Below, piece after piece: positions 43,760-53,499 of a DNA stretch of 64,000 nucleotides (positions are counted from its first letter, which is position 1; every line of letters starts with the position of its first letter). Position numbers and translations under genes: made by a program. The notes beneath the pieces were generated by a model, which saw only the letters and a program-made list of their open reading frames with translations, ran no database searches and was not told the origin of the DNA. The stretch is from Thauera sp. K11 (GTDB taxonomy: Bacteria > Pseudomonadota > Gammaproteobacteria > Burkholderiales > Rhodocyclaceae), in assembly GCF_002354895.1 (NCBI RefSeq), contig NZ_CP023439.1, forward strand, positions 1,798,001 to 1,862,000, given 5' to 3'.

Positions 43760-44620
43760 TCAGTTGCACACCGCCGCGAGCATTTCCTGCTTGGTGGCCC
43801 GTGCTGCGTCGATCAGCGCATCCAGTTGGGCGCGGTCGAGGCCGCCGGTACACGCTTCGAGCAGTTCGGGGCGGCGCGTGACGCCGAGCATGGTGTCGAA
43901 AGGGTTCGGCGTTTCGGCGGCCAGCGCGGCGACGAACAGCACGTCGCTCAGGTCGGACGGCGGCCAGACGTCGCCGTAGAGTTCGGTGTCGTCGAGTGCG
44001 TCGAGGATGTGCTCGGGCAGCGAGAAGGTCTCGAGGATCGCGCTGCTCATCGGGGCGTTCCAGGTGGCGACGAATTCCGCGAAGCGGTTCATGTCGCGTT
44101 CGAGGGCGGGGTAGTCGGCCGCCTTGGCAAGCAGGTAGAACTGGCCGATGGTCCGCATCAGGCCGGCCAGCAGGGCGCTGTCCGGGTTCGCGATCTTCAG
44201 TTGCGCGGCCAGCGCGTAGGCCCAGCAGCCGACATCGACGCTGTGCAGCCACAGCCCGGCGGCGATGAGCCGCATGCGTCCGGAGCGATGATCCCGGGTA
44301 AGTTGCTCGGCGGCCACCGCATAGGCGAGGCAGCGCAGCGCGGCCAGCCCCACGCGCACCACCGCGTCGTTGACCGTGGAGATCTGGCCCGGGTAGGGAT
44401 TGATCTGCACGGTGTTGGCCATGCGCAGGGTCTTGGCGCTGAGCACGGGTTCCGCGCGGACCGCGTTGGCGATGTCCTTGAGCGAGGAGTTCGGATCGTC
44501 GGCGAGCTGCTTGATGCGCATCGAGAGTTCGAGCACGGTCGGAAAGCTGAGCCGTCCGTCCTGCAGTTCCTGCTCGATCTGGGCGTTGAAGGCAGCCAGT
44601 TGCAGTGCGAAGTCGTCCAT
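43760..44620 (-). CDS. HDOD-domain protein
   Basis: 286 residues from ATG 44620. Layout: a short helical N-terminus, then the HDOD core (LSFPTVLELSMRIKQL, SLKDIANAVRAEPVLSAKTL, NAVVRVG-like stretch and LRCLAYAVAAEQL). HDOD proteins are HD-fold, metal-free relatives used as signalling or adaptor modules, often around c-di-GMP and motility. It runs alone between hlyD (convergent) and tadA (divergent). Target unknown. Confidence 0.85.
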   Translation of the reverse strand: MDDFALQLAAFNAQIEQELQDGRLSFPTVLELSMRIKQLADDPNSSLKDIANAVRAEPVLSAKTLRMANTVQINPYPGQISTVNDAVVRVGLAALRCLAYAVAAEQLTRDHRSGRMRLIAAGLWLHSVDVGCWAYALAAQLKIANPDSALLAGLMRTIGQFYLLAKAADYPALERDMNRFAEFVATWNAPMSSAILETFSLPEHILDALDDTELYGDVWPPSDLSDVLFVAALAAETPNPFDTMLGVTRRPELLEACTGGLDRAQLDALIDAARATKQEMLAAVCN

Positions 44621-44658
44621 GGCCAAACCGTCCGTTGAAGAGTCGTTACGAAGTTTAA

Positions 44659-45348
<690 letters not shown>

Positions 45349-45362
45349 GGGCGCCAACCGCC

Positions 45363-45842
45363 ATGCGCATCCGCATCGACATCGGCCGCCAGACCCTGGA
45401 GCTTTTCGGCGCGGACGGGGCGTGCATCCGCCGCTACGCCGTGTCGACCGCACTCAATGGCGCGGGAGAGATGGAAGGCAGCGGCTGTACGCCGCGCGGC
45501 CGGCATCGCATCCGGGCACGGATAGGCGGCGGGGCGCCCGCCGGGACGGTGTTCCGCGGGCGCCGGCCGACGGGGCAGTTGTGGACGCCGGCCTTTGCCG
45601 CCGAACACCCCGGCCGCGACTGGATCTTGAGCCGCATCCTGTGGCTGTGCGGCGAGGAGCCGGGGCGCAACCGGCTCGGCAGGGTCGACACGATGCGCCG
45701 CTACGTCTACATCCACGGCACGGGCGACGACCAGCCGATGGGCGTGCCGCTGTCGCACGGCTGCATCCGCATGCGCAACCGGGACGTGATCGAGCTTTAC
45801 GAACTGGCGGCCGCGGGCACGCCGGTGGAGATCGTGGAATGA
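45363..45842 (+). CDS. L,D-transpeptidase (YkuD) fold protein without signal peptide
   Basis: 159 residues. The YkuD catalytic motif is complete: H118 in YIHGTGDD and SHGCIRM with Cys134. The protein starts directly with the first strand (RIRIDIGRQTLELF), with no signal peptide or membrane helix visible. Most L,D-transpeptidases are exported; this compact form is known in some beta- and gammaproteobacteria and might act in the cytosol or leave by another route. Overlaps the GNAT gene by ATGA. Confidence 0.85.
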   Translation: MRIRIDIGRQTLELFGADGACIRRYAVSTALNGAGEMEGSGCTPRGRHRIRARIGGGAPAGTVFRGRRPTGQLWTPAFAAEHPGRDWILSRILWLCGEEPGRNRLGRVDTMRRYVYIHGTGDDQPMGVPLSHGCIRMRNRDVIELYELAAAGTPVEIVE

Positions 45843-46282
45843 ACGAGCGGCAGGAAAGCTATCGCATCGAGCTGATGGACTGGCGCGAGGCGGCGCCGCT
45901 GGCGATGCCGCTGCGCGAGCGGGTGTTCGTGGCCGAGCAGGGCGTGCCGCCCGAACTGGAGATGGACGAGTTCGACGCTGTCTGCCGGCATGCCGTGGCG
46001 CGTACCGCCGCCGGCGAGGCGATCGCCACCGGCCGCCTGCTGCCCGATGGCCACATCGGGCGCATGGCGGTGGATGCGGCGTGGCGCAAACGCGGTGTGG
46101 GCGGCGACGTGCTCGAGGCCCTGGTGGCCGAGGCGGCGGCGCTCGGCATGGGCGAGGTGGTGCTCAACGCCCAGGTGCATGCGCTGGCCTTCTACGAGCG
46201 CCACGGGTTCGCCGCCGAAGGCGAGGTCTTCATGGAGGCGGGCATCGAGCACCGTGCGATGCGGCGCCGGCTCAGCGCGTGA
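45839..46282 (+). CDS. GNAT family N-acetyltransferase (ElaA-like)
   Basis: 147 residues, translationally coupled to the previous gene. Acetyl-CoA binding region GRMAVDAAWRKRGVGGDVLE (motif A, R/Q-x-x-G-x-G/A) and the later ALAFYERHGFAAEGEVF, typical of the GNAT fold. The opening (LREAV-like MPLRERVFVAEQGVPPELEM) resembles ElaA-type acetyltransferases. Substrate unknown. Its 3' end overlaps the convergent NRDE gene by 11 nt. Confidence 0.85.
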   Translation: MNERQESYRIELMDWREAAPLAMPLRERVFVAEQGVPPELEMDEFDAVCRHAVARTAAGEAIATGRLLPDGHIGRMAVDAAWRKRGVGGDVLEALVAEAAALGMGEVVLNAQVHALAFYERHGFAAEGEVFMEAGIEHRAMRRRLSA

Positions 46283-47036
46283 TGGTGAAGCCGTGCAGCA
46301 CTTCGCTGCGCAGGCCGCCATCGTCCTCCCAGGTCCATTCGCGAAAACGCGTCCGGCCATCGCGGCCGACCAGGATCAGGCTCGAGCAGCGCGTGCCGTA
46401 GCCGGGCGCGCGGATGAAGACCGGCGACAGCAGGCGTTCCCATTCGAGGCTGACGCCGGTCCTGGGCAGATCCTCGTCGGCAGCGGCGGTCTCGTCCCGC
46501 AGCAGGGCGAGCACGTCGTCGTCGGCGGGAAGCCGCTGCAGCAGCGCAGTCAGGTGCCGGCGCGCATGGGCGAGCTTGGGCCACGGCGTGTCGAGCAGGT
46601 GGTTCGACAGGCCGTGGATTCCGGGTTCGAGCAGCGACACCGCGCCGGTCGTGCTTTCGTGGACGCCCAGCGTGAGGCCGTCGCTCACCAGCAGGTTGAA
46701 GCCGGCGTAGCGCACGCTGTCGGCGGCGATGGCGTGCAGCGCGGCAAGCGTGTCCTCGCCGGTCTCGAGCGCCTGCCGCACCAGCCTGCCGCGCGAGGGC
46801 GCGGCACTGTGGCGCCGGCTGGGATCGCGGTAGTTGGTCAGCGCGGCGAAGCGGCCGTTGCGAGACAACCCCATCCACGTGCCGCCGGCCTCCAGGTCGC
46901 GGCCGGCGAGCAGGTCGGTGGCGTCCGGCCACCAGTGGGCGGGAACGGCCGGGCGGTCGAGGTATTCGTCGCGGTTGGCGACCACGACGAGCGGGAATTC
47001 GGGATGGACGCGCCAGGCGAAGGCGATCAGGCACAC
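46272..47036 (-). CDS. NRDE family protein (TANGO2-like)
   Basis: 254 residues from a GTG at 47036, so the processed protein would begin M-Cys. The family signature follows: MCLIAFAWRVHP, then VVVANRDEYLDRP (the NRDE motif), and GTWMGLSRNGRFAALTNYRD. The N-terminal Cys could be a nucleophile as in Ntn hydrolases; the bacterial function is not settled, although animal TANGO2 is linked to haem or lipid handling. It overlaps the DUF4936 gene by 10 nt. Confidence 0.88.
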   Translation of the reverse strand: MCLIAFAWRVHPEFPLVVVANRDEYLDRPAVPAHWWPDATDLLAGRDLEAGGTWMGLSRNGRFAALTNYRDPSRRHSAAPSRGRLVRQALETGEDTLAALHAIAADSVRYAGFNLLVSDGLTLGVHESTTGAVSLLEPGIHGLSNHLLDTPWPKLAHARRHLTALLQRLPADDDVLALLRDETAAADEDLPRTGVSLEWERLLSPVFIRAPGYGTRCSSLILVGRDGRTRFREWTWEDDGGLRSEVLHGFTITR

Positions 47037-47314
47037 GGGACGAAACGCTCCAGGTGGCGCGTGGTGCCGGGCTCCAGCAGGTCGGCCGCGCGGTGGGCAT
47101 CGGCTTCGTCCTGCAGGGCCGCGTCGAAGCCGTCCTTGTCGCTCACGCCTTCGTAGATTTCCATCCAGGTGACCGGATCGTCGGCGCGGCGCATGATGCG
47201 CCCGACGATGCCGGTACGGCGGGCGAGGGTGGCCTGCATCGCCTGCAGCACGCGGAGTGCGTCGGCGAATCCGGCATCCGGACGCAGCCGGTAGTAGATG
47301 TAGTAGCTGGTCAA
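47027..47314 (-). CDS. DUF4936 family small protein
   Basis: 95 residues, read from a TTG at 47314 with GGAGGG 9 nt before it; no ATG is available close by. The sequence TSYYIYYRLRPDAGFADAL, RIMRRADD and PVTWMEIYEGV matches the DUF4936 family, a ferredoxin-like alpha/beta fold common in betaproteobacteria. Function unknown. Overlaps the NRDE gene and follows ygfZ in the same direction. Confidence 0.8.
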   Translation of the reverse strand: MTSYYIYYRLRPDAGFADALRVLQAMQATLARRTGIVGRIMRRADDPVTWMEIYEGVSDKDGFDAALQDEADAHRAADLLEPGTTRHLERFVPCA

Positions 47315-47400
47315 GCCCGAGGCCCTCCGGCGCAGGATTGAGCGGGTTGCGCTGCGGTACCGCGCGGTGCGGGCGAAGCCCGCCGCACGGTCCGGTGATC

Positions 47401-48447
47401 TCAGGCCAGCGGATAGGGCATGCCGAGCAGGGTGAGCCGGGCGCCGTCCGGGCTGCCGAGATGAACCTCGCCGGCTTCGGCGCTGCTGGTCTGCAGGACG
47501 GCGAGCGCTTCGAAGCCGCCGCCCGGTGCCGGCGCGACGTTGACCAGCTTGCCGGCGGACTGCGCGCCGAAATCCGGCGCGAAGAGATCGGCGTTCGGGG
47601 CCGGCGCCGCATCGCCGGGGATGGCGAGCCGGTACATGCGCTTCTTCAGCTTGCCGAGGTACTGCGTGCGGGCGACGATTTCCTGCCCCGGGTAGCAGCC
47701 TTTCTGGAAGCTCACGCCGCCGATGAGTTCGTAGTTGAGCATCTGCGCGACGAATTCCTCCTGCGTCGCTGCGGTGACGAGCGGGATGCCGGCGCGGATC
47801 ATCGCGAGCTGCCAGGCGGCGGTGCCCGCCTTCGCCGCGCCGCCGGCGGCGAGCGCGTCGAACAGGCGCGGCGCCGACCCGGCCGGCGCGGCGACGACGA
47901 ACATCGCATCGCCGATGCGCATGCAGCGGCTGCCTTCGGCATCGCTCGCCTGCTTCATGGCGGCATCCGGCACGGGCAGCCCCGCGGCGCGGAGGGCGGT
48001 GATGGCGCCGGCGCCGGAGACGCCGATCAGCAGCGTGTCGGCGCTGGCGTCGGCCAGCTTCACCTTGCTGCGCAGCACGTACATCGACAGCTTCTTCAGG
48101 ACGGCGGGGAGGATGTCGGCCGACAGCGCCAGCGCGTGGCCCTCTGCCTCGCTCCACATCAGAAAGCTGGCGATCATGCGGCCCTTGGGCGAGTTGAAGC
48201 TGTTCCACGCCGCGTCGTCGGCGGCGAGCCTGAGCACGTCGTTCGAGACCAGGTTGTGCAGGAAGGTGGCGGAATCCGGTCCGGTGGAGCGGATCACGCC
48301 CAGGTGCAGCAGCGGCACGGCGATCGTGCCTTCCGCTGCGGCGCGGGCTTCGGTTTCGGCGTCGGCAAAGGCGACGGCGGCGCCGTTCGGTCGGGCGCCC
48401 TGCCGGGCGAGGTGGTCGGTCCAGGCGGTCATGGTGGTCGTTGGCAT
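47401..48447 (-). CDS. ygfZ: Folate-binding Fe-S repair protein YgfZ
   Basis: 348 residues from ATG 48447 (ATG 48432 is an equal alternative; neither has a clear ribosome site). The diagnostic KGCYPGQEIVART motif is present, within a GcvT-like fold (STGPDSATFLHNLVSNDVL, SPKGRMIASFLMW). YgfZ uses folate to maintain certain Fe-S enzymes such as MiaB. Divergent from mltG; last 90 nt are separated from the DUF4936 start by a short gap. Confidence 0.92.
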   Translation of the reverse strand: MPTTTMTAWTDHLARQGARPNGAAVAFADAETEARAAAEGTIAVPLLHLGVIRSTGPDSATFLHNLVSNDVLRLAADDAAWNSFNSPKGRMIASFLMWSEAEGHALALSADILPAVLKKLSMYVLRSKVKLADASADTLLIGVSGAGAITALRAAGLPVPDAAMKQASDAEGSRCMRIGDAMFVVAAPAGSAPRLFDALAAGGAAKAGTAAWQLAMIRAGIPLVTAATQEEFVAQMLNYELIGGVSFQKGCYPGQEIVARTQYLGKLKKRMYRLAIPGDAAPAPNADLFAPDFGAQSAGKLVNVAPAPGGGFEALAVLQTSSAEAGEVHLGSPDGARLTLLGMPYPLA

Positions 48448-48642
48448 TCTCTGGCTGGGGTAGGCCGAGACCGGTCGGTATCGGCGCTGTTTCACTCGGC
48501 GTGGAGCCGGTTCCGGCGATGTCGCCGACCTGCTTGCGCGATGCAGTATTATAGGCCCCCGCCGCAAGGCGACAGTCTTCGCCGCGACGCGCTTCGGCCG
48601 CTGCCGCGGCGGACTGCGCTCCGGTCCTGCAGACGATTCCGC

Positions 48643-49656
48643 ATGAAACGCCTTTTCCGCCGCGCCACGTCCTACCTGTTCCTGCTGGCCGCACTTTTCG
48701 TCGCACTGGCCAGCGCGGCGCTCTGGTACGCCCATCAGCCCGTGGAACTGCGTGCGCCGGTCGTCGACTTCACCGTGCAGCGCGGCCTGGGCATGAGGCA
48801 GGCGGCCAATCACATCGCCGGCGCGGGCGTGGGCGTGAATCCGCGCATGCTGACCTGGCTGGCGCAGCTCACCGGCCGCGCCAACCGGATCAAGGCGGGC
48901 AGCTACGAGGTGCATGCCGGAGTGACGCCCTGGCAACTGATCCTGAAGCTCTCCGACGGCGACGTCTCCCAGGCTTCGGTGCTGCTGGTCGAAGGCTGGA
49001 CCTTCCGCCAGGTACGGCAGGCGCTGGAGACGGCGCCCGAACTCGTGCCCGACACCGCCGGCCTGTCCGACGCCGAGATACTGGGTCGCATCGGTGCGAG
49101 GGAGCCCCATCCGGAAGGGCTCTTCTTTCCCGATACCTATCTCTTCGACAAGCGCTCCGGCGCGCTCGCCGTGCTCAAGCGCGCCTACGAGGCGATGCAG
49201 CAGCGGCTGGAGCTGGCCTGGGCGGAACGCGACCCGGCGCTGCCGCTGATGAATCCGTACGAGGCCCTGATCCTCGCCTCCATCGTCGAAAAGGAGACCG
49301 GCCGGCCCGAGGACAGGGGGCTGGTCGCGTCGGTGTTCGCGAACCGGCTGCGCATCGGCATGCCGCTGCAGACCGATCCCACGGTGATCTACGGCCTCGG
49401 TCCGGAGTTCGACGGCAAGCTGCGGCGCAAGGATCTCGACACCGATCATCCCTGGAACACCTACACCCGCTCCGGCCTGCCGCGGACGCCGATCGCAATG
49501 CCGGGGCCGGACGCCCTGCGCGCGGCGGTCAGGCCGCAGTCGAGCGACTTCCTGTATTTCGTCGCGCGCGGCGACGGCAGCAGCGAATTCTCGCGCAGCC
49601 TCGCCGACCACAACCGCGCGGTGGAGCGCTACATACGCAACGGGAGAACGAATTGA
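48643..49656 (+). CDS. mltG: Endolytic murein transglycosylase MltG
   Basis: 337 residues. An N-terminal membrane anchor ([20 protein letters not shown]) is followed by a LysM-like part and the YceG domain with the catalytic Glu in [11 protein letters not shown] (about residue 216) and the substrate loops [15 protein letters not shown] and YNTY-like [12 protein letters not shown]. It cuts nascent glycan strands and helps set their length. First gene of the conserved mltG-tmk-holB-pilZ-tatD cluster; its stop overlaps the tmk start. Confidence 0.94.
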   Translation: MKRLFRRATSYLFLLAALFVALASAALWYAHQPVELRAPVVDFTVQRGLGMRQAANHIAGAGVGVNPRMLTWLAQLTGRANRIKAGSYEVHAGVTPWQLILKLSDGDVSQASVLLVEGWTFRQVRQALETAPELVPDTAGLSDAEILGRIGAREPHPEGLFFPDTYLFDKRSGALAVLKRAYEAMQQRLELAWAERDPALPLMNPYEALILASIVEKETGRPEDRGLVASVFANRLRIGMPLQTDPTVIYGLGPEFDGKLRRKDLDTDHPWNTYTRSGLPRTPIAMPGPDALRAAVRPQSSDFLYFVARGDGSSEFSRSLADHNRAVERYIRNGRTN

Positions 49657-50291
49657 CCCACACGGGCCCTGCGGCGCGCGGCCGCTTCATCACTTTCGAG
49701 GGCATCGACGGCGCCGGCAAGAGCAGCCAGATCGCTGCCGCCGTCGCCACTTTGCGCGCGCGCGGCATCGAGGTCGCCCCGTCGCGCGAGCCGGGCGGCA
49801 CGCCGCTGGGCGAACGTCTGCGCGAGTTGCTGCTGCACGAGCCCATGCACATCGAGACCGAGGCGATGCTGATGTTCGCCGCGCGGCGCGAGCATCTGGC
49901 CGGCCGCATCCTGCCTGCACTAGAGGCCGGACGCTGGGTGGTCTGCGACCGTTTTTCCGATGCCACCTATGCCTACCAGGTCGGCGGGCGGGGCCTTTCG
50001 CGCGACAAGTTCGCCGCCCTGGAAGCCTGGGTGCATCCCGGCTTCCAGCCCGACCTCACGCTGGTGTTCGATCTGCCGCCCGGCGTCGCGGCAGCGCGCA
50101 TGGCCGCCAGCGGCGCGGACCCCGACCGCTTCGAACGCGAGCAGCGCGATTTCTTCGAGCGCGTGCGGCATGCCTACCTCGAGCGTGCGCGCGGCGCGCC
50201 GCAGCGCATCCGTGTGATCGACGCCGACCGCGCGCCCGAACTCATCCGCGCCGAGATCGAACATCTGCTCGCGGAGCGCTTCTTCGCATGA
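49653..50291 (+). CDS. tmk: Thymidylate kinase
   Basis: 212 residues from a TTG (49653) that overlaps the mltG stop, with GGGAGA upstream. P-loop [11 protein letters not shown] (15-25), the DR-x motif in [11 protein letters not shown] and the LID region. Converts dTMP to dTDP for DNA synthesis. Its stop overlaps the holB start (ATGA). Confidence 0.95.
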   Translation: MTHTGPAARGRFITFEGIDGAGKSSQIAAAVATLRARGIEVAPSREPGGTPLGERLRELLLHEPMHIETEAMLMFAARREHLAGRILPALEAGRWVVCDRFSDATYAYQVGGRGLSRDKFAALEAWVHPGFQPDLTLVFDLPPGVAAARMAASGADPDRFEREQRDFFERVRHAYLERARGAPQRIRVIDADRAPELIRAEIEHLLAERFFA

Positions 50292-51340
50292 TCGCGCCCT
50301 GGCTGCAGCAGACCTGGATGCGCCTCGTCGATCTCGGCGAGCGGCTGCCGCATGCGCTGCTTTTCGTCGGGCCGGCCGGGCTGGGCAAGCGCGCACTGGC
50401 CGAGGAACTGGCCGCACGGCTGCTGTGCGATGCACCGGCCGCCGGCGGACGGGCCTGCGGGCATTGCGACGCCTGCCAGTGGCGCATGTCAGGCAACCAC
50501 CCCGACCTGCATCTGGTGATCCCCGCGGCCGATGCGGACGACGGCGAGAGCGCGGAGGGCGAGGGCGCGCGCGAGCCGGCCACCAAGGCCAAGTCGAGCC
50601 AGATCGTCATCGAGCAGATCCGCGACCTGCAGTCGGCGCTCAGCGTCACCGGGCACCACAGTGCGCGGCGGGTGGTGGTGATCGACCCGGCGGAGGCGAT
50701 GAACGTCTTCACCGCCAACGCGCTGCTGAAGCTGCTCGAAGAGCCGCCCGCGGGCTGCGTCTTCCTGCTCGTGTCTTCGGCGCCGCGCCACTTGCTGCCG
50801 ACCATACGCAGCCGCTGCCAGCAGTGGATGTTCGCCCGGCCGGAGGCGGCGGCGCTGGCGCACTGGCGCGTCCATGCCGGCGACGAAAGCGCTTCGCTGC
50901 TCGCGGTGTGCGGCGGCATGCCGCTGGCGGCCGAGCGCCTGGCTGCGGCGGGAGGCGCCGCGCTGCTCGAGCGTTTCGTCCGCGACGTCGGCCAGTTGCA
51001 GACCGCCAATGCGCTGCGGCTGGCCGGGCAGTGGGAGGCGTGGCTGAAGGCGAAGGAATCGGCCGCGGCGGGCTTCGGCCTGCCGCAGCTCGTGGACTGG
51101 ATGCGGCGCTGGGTCTGCGACCTCGCGGCGCTGCGCCTGGGCGGCAGGGTCCGCTTCTTTCCGGCCCAGGAGGGCCTGCTGTCGGCACTGGCCGGCCGCG
51201 TCGGCGTGGCCGCGGTGAGCAACTGCTACAATGAGTTCGCCCAGATCGGCCGCGTGGCCCAGCATCCGCTGAATCTTCGCCTCTTCCTGGAGGACATGCT
51301 GCTGCGCTACGCCAGGGCGACAGCCGGAGCACGCGAATGA
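50288..51340 (+). CDS. holB: DNA polymerase III delta' subunit
   Basis: 350 residues, coupled to tmk by ATGA. Clamp-loader AAA+ domain with GPAGLGKR (28-35), a four-Cys zinc module (C47, C57, C60, C63), the central [14 protein letters not shown] and [18 protein letters not shown] motifs. Delta' is part of the clamp loader. It has an acidic insertion (about 75-100) between the zinc module and the next strand, seen in many betaproteobacteria. Confidence 0.94.
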   Translation: MIAPWLQQTWMRLVDLGERLPHALLFVGPAGLGKRALAEELAARLLCDAPAAGGRACGHCDACQWRMSGNHPDLHLVIPAADADDGESAEGEGAREPATKAKSSQIVIEQIRDLQSALSVTGHHSARRVVVIDPAEAMNVFTANALLKLLEEPPAGCVFLLVSSAPRHLLPTIRSRCQQWMFARPEAAALAHWRVHAGDESASLLAVCGGMPLAAERLAAAGGAALLERFVRDVGQLQTANALRLAGQWEAWLKAKESAAAGFGLPQLVDWMRRWVCDLAALRLGGRVRFFPAQEGLLSALAGRVGVAAVSNCYNEFAQIGRVAQHPLNLRLFLEDMLLRYARATAGARE

Positions 51341-51388
51341 GCACCCCGGCCCGGGCGTCCGAGAGGAGCTTTTTTTCTTCCACGGGCC

Positions 51389-51488
51389 GGGTGGAGCAGG
51401 GGGTTCGCGGCGCACCGCTCCGTGCCAGTGGAACGGGCCGGCCGTACGGGGCCGGCCATTCTTCGCGCAGCGACAGGAGGGGAATCCA
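51389..51488 (+). promoter_or_regulatory. Structured 5' leader before pilZ (same element as before eCIS gene 6514)
   Basis: Contains GGCCGGCC/GGCCGGCC with a 7-nt loop (51434-51456), then ATTCTTC and the ribosome site GACAGGAGGGGAAT. ATTCTTC can pair with GAGGGGAAT across a short loop, burying the ribosome site. The whole segment aligns with 6415-6513, one gap, roughly 70% by hand; the last 24 nt including GTG differ at only 4 positions. An outer 9-bp repeat (51344-51352 with 51383-51391) lies further upstream around a T7 run. Confidence 0.45.
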
Positions 51489-51854
51489 GTGAGCGACAAA
51501 CCCAGGGCCCACGTGGCGCGGCCCACGGTGCTGTCCCTGAACATCAACTCGAAATCCGCGCTCTATGCGGCCTACATGCCGTTCCTGGCCAACGGCGGCA
51601 TCTTCGTGCCCACCCCGAAGACCTACAACCTGGGCGACGAGGTGTTCATGCTGCTGCAGTTGATGGACGATCCGACCAAGCATCCGATCGCGGGCACGGT
51701 GGTCTGGATCACGCCGGTGGGCACGCAGGGCGGCAAGACGCAGGGGATCGGCGTGCATTTCTCGTCGGACGACTCAGGCAAGGTGCTGCGCGGCCGGATC
51801 GAACAGGTCCTCGCCGGCCACCTGGGCACGAACCGGCCCACCCATACCCTCTGA
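51489..51854 (+). CDS. pilZ: PilZ domain protein of the type IV pilus type
   Basis: 121 residues, GTG start with AGGAGGGG. It is the short stand-alone form found between holB and tatD, with LSLNINSKSALYAAYMPFL at the N-terminus and NLGDEVFMLLQLMDD and GKTQGIGVHFSSDD strands. The RxxxR c-di-GMP-binding motif is not evident, as in PilZ proteins that act in type IV pilus assembly without the nucleotide. Its leader is unusual (see the leader element). Confidence 0.9.
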   Translation: MSDKPRAHVARPTVLSLNINSKSALYAAYMPFLANGGIFVPTPKTYNLGDEVFMLLQLMDDPTKHPIAGTVVWITPVGTQGGKTQGIGVHFSSDDSGKVLRGRIEQVLAGHLGTNRPTHTL

Positions 51855-51863
51855 AAACCACCG

Positions 51864-52634
51864 ATGTTCATCGATTCGCACTGTCATCTCGATTTTCCCG
51901 ATCTCGCCGCGCGGGAAGACGAAGTCCTCGCCACGATGGCGGCCAACGGCGTCGGCCAGGCCCTGTGCATCAGCGTCAGGCTGGAGGATTTTCCCCGCGT
52001 GCTCGACCTGGCCGAGCGCCATTCCAACCTGTGGGCGACGGTCGGCGTGCATCCGGACAACGCCGACTGCCGCGATCCCGACGTGGCCGAACTCGTCCGG
52101 CTGGCGGATCATCCGCGGGTGGTGGGCATCGGCGAGACCGGGCTGGACTACTACTGGAACAAGGACGAGCCCGAATGGCAGCGCGCGCGCTTTCGCACGC
52201 ACATCCGCGCGGCGCGCGCCTGCGGCAAGCCGCTGGTCGTCCATACCCGCAGTGCCGCCGCCGATACGCTGCGGCTGATGCGCGAGGAAGGCGCGGCGGA
52301 GGCGGGCGGCGTGATGCACTGCTTCACCGAGAGCTGGGAGGTTGCCGAGGCGGCGCTGGAACTGGGGTTCTACATCTCGTTTTCGGGCATCGTCACCTTC
52401 CGCAACGCGAAAGATCTGAAAGAGGTGGCCAGGCGGGTGCCGCTCGACCGCCTGCTGATCGAGACCGACTCGCCCTATCTCGCCCCGGTGCCGCACCGCG
52501 GCAAGACCAACCAGCCCGGCTGGGTCGTGCATGTCGCCGAGGAGATCGCCCGGCTGCGCGATGAACCGCTGGAGCGCATCGAGCGCGCCACGACCGACAA
52601 CTTCTTCCGACTCTTCCGCCATGCCCAGCCCTGA
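51864..52634 (+). CDS. TatD family metal-dependent DNase/hydrolase
   Basis: 256 residues. Metal-binding HCH pattern at the start (DSHCHLDFPD), catalytic regions GIGETGLDYYWN, VVHTRSA, GVMHCFTES and ETDSPYLAP. The length and position in the mltG-tmk-holB-pilZ-tatD cluster fit the YcfH/TatD paralogue. Overlaps the ankyrin gene by 14 nt. Confidence 0.93.
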   Translation: MFIDSHCHLDFPDLAAREDEVLATMAANGVGQALCISVRLEDFPRVLDLAERHSNLWATVGVHPDNADCRDPDVAELVRLADHPRVVGIGETGLDYYWNKDEPEWQRARFRTHIRAARACGKPLVVHTRSAAADTLRLMREEGAAEAGGVMHCFTESWEVAEAALELGFYISFSGIVTFRNAKDLKEVARRVPLDRLLIETDSPYLAPVPHRGKTNQPGWVVHVAEEIARLRDEPLERIERATTDNFFRLFRHAQP

Positions 52635-53328
52635 CCGTTCTTTCCGCCTTGCCCTCCGTTCCCTGCTCGCCGCCGCGTCGGCCTTCGTCCTGCTCGGCGC
52701 GGGGCCGGCCGGCGCGGGCAGCTACGAGGATGCGCTCAGTTCCGCACGGCTGGGCGATACGTCGCAACTGGTCGGTCTGCTCGGCAAGGGCATAGACCCG
52801 GACACGGTGGACGCCCAGGGGAACACGCTGCTGATCCTCGCCGCCCGGGAAGGCCAGCTCGCCACCGTCGAAGCCTTGCTGAAATACCGCGCCAGCGTCG
52901 GCACGCGCAACCTGGCCGGGGATTCGGCGCTGATGCTCGCGGTGCTCGCAGGGCATGAGCAGGTTGCCGACGTCCTCATGAAGGCCGGCGCCCCGATCAA
53001 CCAGGACGGCTGGACGCCGCTGCACTATGCGGCGTTCGAGGGACGCCTGGTCCTGCTGGACAAGCTGCTGGCCGCCGGCGCCGAGGCCAATGCGGCGGCA
53101 CCCAACAAGTCGACCGCGCTGATGCTGGCGGCGCGCAATGGCCACATCGACGTGGTGCGGCGCCTGCTGAAGCGGCCCGACGTCGATCTGGACATGGTCA
53201 ACGATGCCGGGCTCACCGCGGACAATTGGGCGCTGCAGAACGCCAACACCGACATCGCAGACCTGATCCGCGCCGAGCGGCGGCGGCGCGGCGGAAAGAA
53301 TCCGTCCATCACGATCGAGATCGAATAG
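52621..53328 (+). CDS. Exported ankyrin-repeat protein
   Basis: 235 residues. Signal peptide (FRLALRSLLAAASAFVLLGA, cleavage near AGAGS) then five ankyrin repeats (GNTLLILAAREGQLATVEAL, DSALMLAVLAGHEQVADVLM, GWTPLHYAAFEGRLVLLDKL, STALMLAARNGHIDVVRRLL, GLTADNWALQNANTDIADLI). Probably periplasmic. Small exported ankyrin proteins often protect against, or bind, partner enzymes; the partner here is unknown. Confidence 0.88.
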   Translation: MPSPDRSFRLALRSLLAAASAFVLLGAGPAGAGSYEDALSSARLGDTSQLVGLLGKGIDPDTVDAQGNTLLILAAREGQLATVEALLKYRASVGTRNLAGDSALMLAVLAGHEQVADVLMKAGAPINQDGWTPLHYAAFEGRLVLLDKLLAAGAEANAAAPNKSTALMLAARNGHIDVVRRLLKRPDVDLDMVNDAGLTADNWALQNANTDIADLIRAERRRRGGKNPSITIEIE

Positions 53329-53346
53329 GGCGCGAACGGCGCGCCC
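53328..53346 (+). terminator. Hairpin after the tatD-ankyrin genes
   Basis: GGGCGCG (53328-53334) pairs with CGCGCCC (53340-53346) around a 5-nt loop. The first base is the last of the ankyrin stop codon. There is no T-run, so termination strength is uncertain. Confidence 0.45.
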
Positions 53347-53386
53347 GGGCAGGGCCCGCCTCTCGCAACGGGGGCCGGCCGTGGTT

Positions 53387-53416
53387 TTGTTGAAAATATA
53401 AGAAAACGGTTATAAA
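53387..53416 (+). promoter_or_regulatory. Probable sigma70 promoter of the sulfide:quinone oxidoreductase gene
   Basis: TTGTTG (53387-53392) and TATAAA (53411-53416) with 18 nt between, in an unusually AT-rich patch for this genome and about 80 nt before the ATG. Confidence 0.6.
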
Positions 53417-53499
53417 GTGATTTTCGTCCCCCGCCTGGATGGCGGGCCGGGCGAACGCTTTCCCGACACAGTAAAACGACAATCACGGAGGAGATGGAG

